Source: Planoprotostelium fungivorum
Taxonomy: Eukaryota; Evosea; Variosea; Cavosteliida; Cavosteliaceae
Reading direction: 5' to 3'
NCBI GenBank assembly: GCA_003024175.1
Contig: MDYQ01000075.1
Location: 43,101-107,100, forward strand
DNA length: 64,000 bases
Below the pieces are notes generated by a model that worked only from the letters and a program-made list of their open reading frames with translations, ran no database searches and was not told the origin of the DNA. Position 1 is the first letter of the stretch. The number at the start of each line of letters is the position of its first letter. The translations under genes were made by a program, and so were the position numbers. This document shows positions 1 to 9,929 of this stretch, piece by piece.

Positions 1-1
1 C

Positions 2-990
2 TTCCTCGACAGTTATCAATATCTCAACTTCACCGAAATCTACGGACAGAACAACCTCCTAACTGCCATGGACGTACTATTGAAGTGGTCCGCTCTACAA
101 CGCTGTAATTTCTCTGGAAACGATTTCTTCTGCCCCACCCGCACCTGGCTCCTGTCTCTCTGCTCTGTCACCTGCGACGACAGCGGGTGAGTTGTAGATG
201 GATGACGTGTGATGACGTCATCAGTACGGCCTTGGTCTACAACACTCCCATTCCCACGAGTCAGGCCGTCAGCTCCACTGGTAACACCACCGTACAAGTC
301 ATCAGCTCCACCGGCAGCGGTCGCATCATCTGCAAGATCCGCGCCAACTCGGGTGCCTTCCAATCGAGCCGGCCCATCAACATCACGGCAAGACCGAGTG
401 AGTCCAACCTCTCAAACTCTTCTCACCGTTTCAGTCGACGTCACGATATTACCCAGCATCGTTCTACCCGGCCGCAACGTCTCCAATATCTCTCAGATTG
501 TATCTGCCGTCGTCAACATTTCGACCAACTTGCCCGCGACCATCAACACGAACGTCACCATCTCCTTCTTGTCTTTCGCGAATCTAACGGTGGGGACCAT
601 CGGCTGCCTCGCCTACATCAACGGAACAACTTGGGTGTGCCAGTCCAACATCACGGTCATGATGGACGGTCCGAACGTCTGGTACACCGGTGTGACGAAC
701 CACTTCACTCCCTTTGCCATTCTATCGGCACGTGCTCCTTACGTCCCCCCTGCTGTGGTCACACAAAAGTTCATCGGGGTCACCATCGCGACGATCATGG
801 TGATGATGATGACTCGTTGTAGAACTGAGCGTGGACGCAGTTTCTCGCGGCTGTGATCACTGGGCTGGGGCTATTCCTGAGGTGGAGGGAGAAGAGAGAC
901 AAGAAGAGGAAGGAGGGGGACATCGAGTTGCAGCAGAGTATCGCGAAGGCGAGCTATCAGCAGGCGGATCCACAGATGCAGAGGTTGTAA
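2..990 (+). CDS. Type I membrane glycoprotein, 3' part (5' end outside window)
   Basis: The gene enters at the window edge; frame 2 is open from base 2. I infer GT-AG introns at 187-224, 398-434 and 800-840, which keep one frame to TAA at 988-990. The ectodomain is rich in Asn-X-Ser/Thr sites (NFS, NIT, NVS, NIS, NVT, NLT) and ends in a single hydrophobic helix created by joining the exon that ends ATIM to the exon that starts FLAAVITGLGLF. A basic stop-transfer (RWREKRDKKRK) and a 30-residue cytoplasmic tail follow. The splice at 800-840 is well supported because it rebuilds the membrane helix. The family is not recognised; a cell-surface receptor or adhesin is plausible but inferred. Confidence 0.75.
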
Positions 991-1125
991 GAAGATGGGT
1001 GGACAATGTGGAGTGATGGTACAGCGTTTGGTAGAGGAGAATAGAAAGATACGCACCAACGATCTTCTCATTGTCATGTGCTGGGAAGGGTACACAGAAA
1101 AGAAACACATTGAATACAGCTTGAT

Positions 1126-1533
1126 TTATTCAAATCTGATGTCACGTGACTGGGCGTTCCGCCCTATCATCGGGATCCAGGTCTCCTTGTTTCTATTGAG
1201 CGTCTGAGAGATCACCATGTGCGACGGCTCCTCTATATGACATCGCCACGGTCGAGAGCGGTGATATTTTGGATAAATTTGCTTGTGGACATGATATCGG
1301 TTGAGCCCTAGCAATCGATGGGCGTCGCTGACGTGCCTTCCTTGCAGGCGACTCACGATCTGAACCAAAACTGGGACACATGAGCCAACAGAAACTGATC
1401 CAGTTCGATTCGCCTCTTCTGAACACACTGCATCGGATAGATGATCTAAGTAGGAATCAGAATAGAGCGTGTCATCTTCCTCTGTGTCCTCTTCGTTGTT
1501 GCTGCTGTCTTCGGAAGAGAGAACATCTGTCAT
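1126..1533 (-). CDS. Hypothetical acidic-N-terminus protein
   Basis: Uninterrupted 135-codon frame. The first 45 residues are acidic and Ser-rich (SSEDSSNNEEDTEEDD); the rest is basic with no recognised domain. An AATAAA lies just downstream on this strand, near 1125. The C-terminal third and presumed 3' UTR (1085-1260) are duplicated in inverted orientation near 16.84-16.99 and 18.05-18.11 kb, so the gene may belong to a small dispersed family or be a relic itself. It starts head-to-head with the myosin gene, 185 bp apart. No function is proposed. Confidence 0.4.
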   Translation of the reverse strand: MTDVLSSEDSSNNEEDTEEDDTLYSDSYLDHLSDAVCSEEANRTGSVSVGSCVPVLVQIVSRLQGRHVSDAHRLLGLNRYHVHKQIYPKYHRSRPWRCHIEEPSHMVISQTLNRNKETWIPMIGRNAQSRDIRFE

Positions 1534-1718
1534 AAAAAATATCCATATTTACGGTAACAAACGTGACTATTCTCTGTTAAGCAGGGTCACATTTCCACCT
1601 CTATAAACACATTTCTTCGCCAGCACTTCATCCGAGCGTCTCTACTCGGTCGTTCCACTACAGGCATCGGCTGTAAACAAGAACCTTCAGTCGTCTATTC
1701 CTTCCTACAAACAGAATC

Positions 1719-4700
1719 ATGGTGAGAGATTTGTCAACATGTTCCACTTCGGGCCGACCTAACGACACGGAAGGCGGGAGGAGCAGCGTGGAAGGATGTC
1801 ATGAGACAAGAGGGTCTGGACGATATGACCCTCCTCTCCAAAGTCACCAACGAACAGATCAGAGACAACTTGAAAGAGAGATACGATAACGATATCATTT
1901 ACGTGAGTCCTCTTGACTCTCTCAGCCGAAATTGACTCTATCCTCTCAGACGAGTATCAGTGACGTGCTCATATCCATGAATCCCTACAAGGTGAAGACT
2001 ATACCCTCCACCTTCGCTCACTCTTGACAGGCCATTCCCATCTACTCCAAAGAGATCGTCGCCGAATACGTCGGCCGCAGTCGTATCGAATTACCCCCAC
2101 ACATCTTCAGCATCGCCGAAGAATCATACAGAAGCATGCTGAACGAGAAGGAGAACCAATGTATCATCATCTCGGGTGAATCGGGAGCAGGAAAGACGGA
2201 AGCCGCCAAGAAGATCGTGAGCTCGACTTCTCGAACGTCATCTCGATGTTTAGACTCCATCAGATGTTCTACATCGCAGAAGTCACCGGCGGTGGTAACT
2301 CGGGCGGCCGTCTCGAGCAAGTGAAGAACATCATCTTGGAGACGAATCCTCTGCTGGAGGCCTTCGGTGAGTCCATCTACAACGCTGTAGATTGACCCCA
2401 CCAGGTAACGCCAAGACCCTGCGTAACAACAACTCCTCTCGTTTCGTGAGTCATCTGTCCCCCACACCTCTCTCATCTTCCTAGGGAAAATACTTTGAGC
2501 TCTACTTCAACAAGAACGGAGACCCCGATGGAGGTCTCATCACCAACTACCTCTTGGAGAAGTCACGTGTCGTCTTTCAGATTCCAGGAGAGCGAAATTT
2601 CCACGTGTTCTACCAGTACTGCGTCGGTGCCACGCAGCAGGAGAGGAGTGAGTGTGGTGTCGCATTCGAATGTGACCCCATCAGATGATTACGGCATCAA
2701 CTCGGCTCAAGATTTCGTATACCTCACAACAGGTAACACCCTCACCGTAGAAGGTATGGACGACTACCAAGAGTGGAACGATGTCAGGGTGAGCTATATT
2801 TAGCACATGTCCGTCTACAACGCTCACATGACGACAGAAAGCCATGAATGTCATTGGAATCAACGCCAACGAGCAGGCTTCCATCATGCAGTGTCTCGCT
2901 GCCATCTTGTGGATCGGTAATTTGACGTACCGTGTGGCGGGAGAGAAGGTGATGGAGATTTCGACGAGTTTTCACTGAATTCTACAGGCCACGATCGCAG
3001 ACCAGGGTACTCTGGACTTTGTAGCTTACCTCCTCTCTGTTCCTGTTGCCTTTTTGAAATCTGCCCTGGAGACGAGACAAATGGAGACGAAGCACGGAGC
3101 CAACCAGCGTGGTACTTCCTACGTGGTGAGTATCTACAACCCGCCACGTTTTTCCCGCCTTTTTTGACGTCGATCAGGTGCCTCTCAATGAGGTCCAGGC
3201 GTTGGCCGCTCGTGATGGATTGGCCAAGGCTATTTATAGCAAGTTGTTCGATTGGTTGGTAGAGAGGCTGAACGTTGCCCTCAAGTCAACCTCACCTGAC
3301 TACTGCATCGGTGTATTGGTGAGAGAAAACTCAACGAAAGTTCACTGACATCTATAGGACATTTACGGTTTCGAAGTCTTCGACAACAACAGTTTCGAGC
3401 AGTTGTGCATGTGAGCTCCCATCTACAACGCCATTGTAGACTGACCTCCGCAGCAACTACGTCAACGAGAAATTGCAGCAGATCTTCATTCAGTTCACTC
3501 TGAAGAACGAGCAAGAGGAGTACGTGAGAGAAGGCATCAAATGGACACCCATCGAATACTTCAACAATAAGATCGTCTGCGACCTCATCGAAGAGAAGAG
3601 ACCCCCCGGAATCTTCCCCGTACGTAACCCGAAATCTCCAACAAAATTCTAACCCGCGGCAGGTCCTCGATGACGTGTGCAGATCCGTACACGCCGTGTC
3701 CGATGGAGCCGACAAGGCACTACAGCAGAGACTGTCCGCCTGTTCAGAGAACCCTCACTTCCAACTCAGAGCTCAGAATTTCCTCGTCAAGCATTACGCC
3801 GGAGACGTGAGTTTCATTCGAATGCGACAGTGATGACGTCATCAGGTGACGTACAAAGTGGCGGGAATGGTGGAGAAGAACAAGGACCAGCTGGGAAAAG
3901 ATCTCATCGAGATGGTGCAGATGTCACAGAATCCATTCATCACCGGTCTGTTCCCAGAATCTGCAGATTCCGTCGTCAACACGACGGCTGGTTTCAAGAT
4001 CAAGGTACGTCCTCGTTGTAGATGGAAGATCCCGAGAAATTTCTGACCCACACGGTAGACTTCGGCCAACGCTCTGGTGGGGGCACTGACAAAGTGTACG
4101 CCTCATTACGTGAGATGTCTCAAGCCCAACGACCAGAAGCTCTCCAATGTCTTTGATGGTCCAAGAGTCATGCATCAGATCAAATATTTGGGCCTCCTAG
4201 ATAACATCAAAGTCAGACGTTCCGGTTTCGCCTACCGTACCATCTTCAAGAAGTTCATCGAAAGGTCCCAATTTCCATTTTCCGCCGAAATCTCTGACTC
4301 GTTGTAGATACTTCCTCATCTCCGGTCGTACCTCCTACGCCGGTCAGAAGACCTGGAAGGGTGACGATATCTCTGGCTGCAGGGCCATCTTAGAGGACGC
4401 TCCCGTCGACAAATCTGAATGGCAGATTGGATCGAGCAAAGTCTTCCTCAAGGCCCCCGAGACGGTGATCATCTACAACCCGCCACTCCCCCCTCTGACC
4501 CTCCCTCCAGCTCTTCGCCTTCGAGGATCTCCGCGTCAACTACTACCACAACATGGTCTCCCGTATCAAGACGTCCTACCGTACGTTCAGAGACCACAAG
4601 CACAAGGTTGCCAATCGTATCAAGAACGCCTTCAGAACTTGGAAGTCATGCCGTGAAGAGGCTATTGCCGCCATTCAGAAGGCGTACAGAGCGTACAAGG

Positions 4701-6272
4701 GTGCCGCACCTTACTTTGATTTGAAGATGGCGGGAGAGAAATTGGTGGAGGGTAAGAAGCAGAGACAGAGGTACAGTCTCACCTCGGTGCGAAAATACTT
4801 TGGAGATTATCTGGGAATGAAGGGACAGAGGGAGCTGTTGGCGGCCATGGGACCGGGAGGTGATCTACAACGTTGTAGATGGAGCTGATAGAGGTAGCGT
4901 CCGAGCCCGTCATGTTCTCTGCGAAGGGACAAGCGGTGGTTCACTCGAGTATTCTGGGAACACCGAAGCTGTCGCCTCGTTTCATCATCGTGACGCAGAA
5001 CGTGAGGCTCGTTGTAGACGAACGATCTGATCGATCCAGAACATCTACACGATCATGCTGAAGGTAAAGAACAATCTGGCCACTCACATTTTGGACAGAC
5101 AAGTTCCCATCTCTCAGGTACGTCGACACCGTACGATCTGTAGACTGACTCGTTGTAGATCAACAGTGCCTCGATGTCCACTCAGTACGATAATTTCTTG
5201 GTTCTCCACGTCACAGAAGATGCCGATCTCATCGTCTCTACGGAATTCAAGACCGAGATGCTCGCTTGGCTCAACCAGCACGGAAGTATCCGCAACAACG
5301 TCACTTATTCAGACAAGTGAGTGACAGACGACGTGATCAGGCTGACGTGCGGCAGGATCAAGTATGCGAAGAAGAAGGGAGCCTTCAAGGAACTCACTTT
5401 TGTCAAGGACACTATGCACAAGCAAGCCGCCCTCAATCCTTATTTCAAGAAGGGAAAGATCTTGACTTCTGATGGTATGCCAGCCTCCAGCCGTGAGTGG
5501 ATGACGTGGAGTGACGTGTGATGACGTCATCAGGTGTGAAGAACTACGAGTTCAGGAAGAAGGGAGCCCCGAAAGCCAGAGTCGAACGTCCCAGAGAGGT
5601 CGTTCAAGTCCGCCGCGGTAACGCCACCGGTATCCTCCGCGGTACGACCAAGGGTGAGTCGTTCTACAACCCGCCACTCCTGACCCTCCACCAGCCGGAC
5701 AAGGCGCGAAGAACACGGTCAACGTGCCAGGACACGATGATGGAGAGGCTGCCGACAGCTACGCCCCCGCTCCCACACCCATCCGTGGTGGTGGACAACC
5801 ACCCGGACCCGGTGGACCCTCCAGAGGTGCCGCTCCCGCCAGAGGAGGTGAGATGACGTGTGATGACGTGGCGTTGTAGACTGACGCACCTCAGCACCCG
5901 CTCGCGGTGGACCCGCCAGAGGTGGACCCGGAGGTCCTGCCCCTGGCCCCACCAGAGGAGGTGAGGATGACGTGTGATGACGTCATCTGACGTCATGCAG
6001 CACCCCAGAGAGGTGGACCCGGTGGACCCGGACCCGCCAGAGGAGCACCTCCCTCAGGACCCGGTGGAGCACCCAGAGGTGGCCCTGGGCCCTCTCGTGG
6101 AGCACCTCCTCCAGGACCCGGTGGAGCACCGCAGAGAGGCGGCCCCGGTGGACCTCCCAGAGGAGCCGGTGGACCTCCCAGAGGAGGACCTGCACCGGGT
6201 GGACCACAAAGAGGAGGACCTGCACCAGGTGGACCACCAAGAGGAAGAGGAGCTCTGCCGCCTCGTCCTTAA
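1719..6272 (+). CDS. MYO1: Class I myosin heavy chain, TH1 + Gly/Pro/Arg-rich TH2 tail
   Basis: Single-headed actin motor linking membranes to actin. The spliced product has the P-loop GESGAGKT (about 2173-2200), switch II DIYGFE (about 3360), an actin-binding region and the converter, then IQ-like basic helices (about 4550-4720). A TH1 membrane-binding domain runs about 4740-5500 and a tail of repeated RGGPGGP/RGAPP blocks runs to TAA at 6270-6272. No SH3 domain is visible. The TEDS-site residue is Thr in the segment RGTSYVVPLN, consistent with heavy-chain phosphorylation. The best start is an exon consisting only of ATG (1719-1721), spliced over 1722-1773 to give [10 protein letters not shown], which fits class I N termini. 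The alternative start is the internal ATG near 1800. There are about 20 introns, many carrying the TCTACAACG / CGTTGTAG / TGACGTCA modules. Confidence 0.93.
4860..4891 (+). other. 32-nt intron that is mostly an 18-bp palindrome
   Basis: Between the motor/neck and TH1 exons of the myosin. The intron contains the perfect palindrome ATCTACAACGTTGTAGAT at 4863-4880, starting three bases after the GT-AG donor begins. Removing it restores the frame (G of GGAG joined to AG, giving Glu). It is among the shortest introns here and the cleanest example of the hairpin class. Confidence 0.85.
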
Positions 6273-6573
6273 TTGTTGCCATGTAACAGTACCTTCAGAC
6301 AATAAAAGATTGTCGCACATCACAGACGCATCACGATGATCAATGTTCTACTATCACGCCGAACGGCGATAGAGATCGAACATTGCTTGACCTCCGGTTC
6401 ACCATGATGATCAATGTTTTACTATCACATATCTTCGTCCTTTAAAAGAGGACCCAACTCAGAGTGATAGAAAAGAATCAAAATAGAAAATCACGCTTGT
6501 AGATGACGTGTAAAAACACGTTTTCGTTTATTTTCTGATCAGAAGAAACCAACGAGGATCAAACAATATAAAC
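6273..6573. repeat. Myosin-SUMO intergenic region with three copies of a 25-bp repeat
   Basis: An AATAAA at 6301 probably ends the myosin transcript. Two direct copies of a segment reading ATGATCAATGTTYTACTATC lie at about 6335-6357 and 6407-6428. A degenerate inverted copy (CGATAGAGATCGAACATTG) lies between them at about 6366-6388. Their role is unknown; a regulatory or small mobile origin is possible. The SUMO promoter must lie in the remaining 150 bp, with no obvious TATA box. Confidence 0.5.
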
Positions 6574-7003
6574 ATGAGTGACGAACAATCCCAACAACCA
6601 TCACAAACCGAGGTCGACCCTAACACGATTAACCTTCGTGTTGTGAGCCAGGTATGATTCACGTGATATCGACCCATCCATTTACGAGAACATAGGATGG
6701 AAGTGAAGTCTACTTCAAGATTAAGAAGCAAACTGCTCTGAGAAAGCTCATGGACGCTTACACCCAGAGACAAGGAATCGACCAGAACTCCATTCGTTTC
6801 CTGTACGATGGACAGAGAATTACACCCGATCAAACACCCAAGGATGTAAGTTTTATACTTCAACTTGCATTTGTTCTGATCATTCGATCAGTTGGAGATG
6901 GAAGACAACGACATTATCGACGCCGTCCTTGCACAGGTGAGCACTTTATTTCGTGTTGGATCCAACTCAGAGGTTGACGATGCAACAGACTGGAGGAAGA
7001 TGA
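6574..7003 (+). CDS. SUMO: SUMO (small ubiquitin-like modifier) precursor
   Basis: Protein modifier conjugated to Lys of target proteins, mainly nuclear. Exons join across introns 6652-6695, 6846-6891 and 6937-6988. The flexible N terminus [16 protein letters not shown] is followed by the ubiquitin fold ([37 protein letters not shown]-type end read here as DIIDAVLAQ). The C terminus is TGG-R-stop, so a SUMO protease needs to remove only one residue to expose Gly-Gly. The last intron falls just before the TGG codons. Length, about 95 residues, is typical. Identification is firm. Confidence 0.95.
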
Positions 7004-7378
7004 ACGCTCAAGTAACCCGTGCTCATTCAACTTACTCCCTTCAAAGCAGATTTTGATGCGATGATAAACATGGCATCTGTGTTAGACATCCTTCTCATTT
7101 ATTCATCGCAAGTTCCAACCGTTTTTCCCGCCTTTTCGTATTCTGAAGCTGAAGCTGGTACCTGTCCTCTCTTCCTCGTGATTTGATTTGACTGCGCTCT
7201 GTCTTTGCCGTTGTGAGCCTCAAGACACCAAATGTAGTTCCGTTTTTTTGGTTCCAGGATTTAAACAGTCGCATCATCATCGATCTCCGGAAGACAGACA
7301 CCATCTAAGGTCTCTATCTATAGACAAAGGTCTCAGCGGGATCCAGACAAGCAGGATAGAGAGCAACAGAGAGCAGAG

Positions 7379-9896
7379 ATGCCGACATGTGCAACATGCA
7401 AATCTTTTGTTGCACCCAAAGCTAAATTCTGCACACAATGTGGGAACACCGTTCCAGGCAGTGTGAACAGCTCGCCTGGACCTTCCGCGTCTCCCTCGAT
7501 TGGACAATCGGCTATGAGGAGTTCGATGGAGGTCAAATCGGAAGTGAAGACGAGCAGACCGGCCAGTAGAACCGTCATAGAGACAGAATTTTGTCGAAAA
7601 TGCGGTGAACCGATCAAAGAGGGAAAATGTAGAGGATGTCCAGACACTTCATCGACCCCACAAAGTCCGACACCTGCTGTGAAGAATGCAGCGACTGTCA
7701 ATTCTGCAACAAAAACAGGAGGTGATGATTCGAATGATTCAACCATCAATTAACACATGACCTCACGGATTCTTTCGCATCTCTTAAAGATCTTCGTTTC
7801 ATATATAATCGATCAAGACATTCGAGAGATCCGCTCTTCATATTGACACTTCATAGTGAGCCCCAGGCATTCTTTCTCTTCGGTTCCACTGCGATCGTCC
7901 AAAGAAAGTATCAACACATCTACATCTTCTCCCGCAGTTTCATCTCCAAGGGTATCCGGTAGTATTAGCCCCAGAAATGGATCATCTACCACCACCAACA
8001 CTTCGAAAGGTACCATCCTACATCTCATTCGATTTCGTATTCATGCTCATCTCTGAACATCACGCGTCATCTCATCCAATGATGAAGAGATGATGACTTT
8101 GAAAATTGAATTCGAAACAGAAACGACCAATGGAAGTCCATCTGTGGCCACGTCTTCACCGAGATTGACCACACCCAAGGGAAGAACTTCGACCACCACG
8201 GCCGTCCCATCTACAACGAGCCCCGCTCTTACTCCCCCCACCAACACCCTATCAATGTCGACACCAGCCACATCGTCGACACCCACAGCTACCTCACCGA
8301 AGTCCTTCGCTAAGACGAGTTCATCTCCAACTGTTATGAGGGAGAGAGCACAGACCGAAAAGTGAGAGAAATTCCACGGAAATTCCACCTGATGACGTCA
8401 CAGCTCCGCCCTACGGAAGGAAGCCCCTCCTGTACCGGTCAAACCCGCCCCAGCCATTCCTGTAAAACCCTCGCCCGCTCTGGCCTCCCCCACCCTCTCC
8501 TCCCCCACCACCCTAAAATCGTCGACGCCGACGAATAATGTCGACACGAGACCACCACCCCCACCGAAGACGAGGCTGATCTCCGGGCATCGGTCTTCGG
8601 ACCTCGTGACACCCGAAAAAACTGCAGCTCCACCCGCCCTGACCGCTCCCATTCCCAATGGAGCATCTGTCCCACCGGTTCCCACGAAACCCACGCCACC
8701 TTCTCCTCTCACGAGGTCACCCAGCAGCACGATGGTCACTCCACCCACTGCCAATCGGCCGTCTACAACGATGACGTCATCGCCCGTCACCACTCCCACG
8801 AGTCCTCCATCGGGCCCCATCGCCTCCCCTGTCGTCATCGCGAACGTGACTGGATCACCCACACGCAGGGCGAGCACTTCACTGGGAACTTCAACACCCC
8901 CACCACCACCCTCCACACCAGCTCCACGAGCTAGACCCCCCTCTGTTAACATGACGACGAATAATACTACCGAGACGAACACGAATTCTCTCAGAAATCT
9001 CCCGAGGGTGAGGCATTATAAGTGATGACGTGTGATGACGTCATCAATAGGTACCACCCAGACCGGTATCAGTTGTCATACCAACGGAAGGTATCAGGAG
9101 AGAATCGATTAGAAGTTCCGCACCTAAACCACCACCCAAGCCAACGACCTTCTCGGTACAGACACCTTCTTCTCCCGGACCGACACGTACGTTACGCTTC
9201 ACCATCGAAATCTCACCGAAATTTCAGGCGTACAGCGGCCGACGGCCACCAGTGGACGTAAGGTAGATAAGGGTCTGAAGACCTTGAGAGGTTTCCTAGG
9301 AATCGGTGCAAAGGAAGATTCCAACATCTCCGATCCCACTCTGAAGAGTCTCGTGGAGCAGAACAACCAAGTGAGTACTCACTCGACGTCAACACGTGAT
9401 GACGTCATACAGTTACAATCGCAATTGGAGAACTACAGAGAGAGTCGACTGAGTGAGTCACATCGATGGAGTGGTCACGTGACACGTGTCAGGTTTCGAT
9501 TTCATGATGCCAATCAAGGAAGAGAAGGAGAAGAAGGAGGAGACAAAGAAGGAAGAGAAGGAGAAGAAAGAGGAGACAAAGAAAGAGGAGAAGGAGAAGA
9601 AAGAGGAGACGAAGAAAGAAGAGAAGGAGAAGAAAGAGGAGACGAAGAAAGAAGAGAAGGAGAAGAAAGAGGAGATGAAGAAAGACAAGAAAGAAGAGAA
9701 GGAAGAGATGAAGAAAGACAAGAAGGAGGAGAAGAAAGAGAAGGAAGACAAGAAGGAGAAGGAGAAAGAGGACAAGAAGGAGAAAGAGGACAAGAAGGAG
9801 AAAGAGAAGGAGGAGAAGAAAGAGAAAGAAGAGAAGGAGAAGAAAGAAGAGAAGAAAGAGAAAGAAGAGAAGGAGAAGAAAGAAGAGAAGGAGAAG

Positions 9897-9929
<33 letters not shown>

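Noticed and set aside
5664-6323. Several open frames on the minus strand over the myosin tail
   Set aside because: Shadow of the Gly/Pro/Arg-rich TH2 coding repeats (GC-rich, stop-poor); the + strand reading is the real one.
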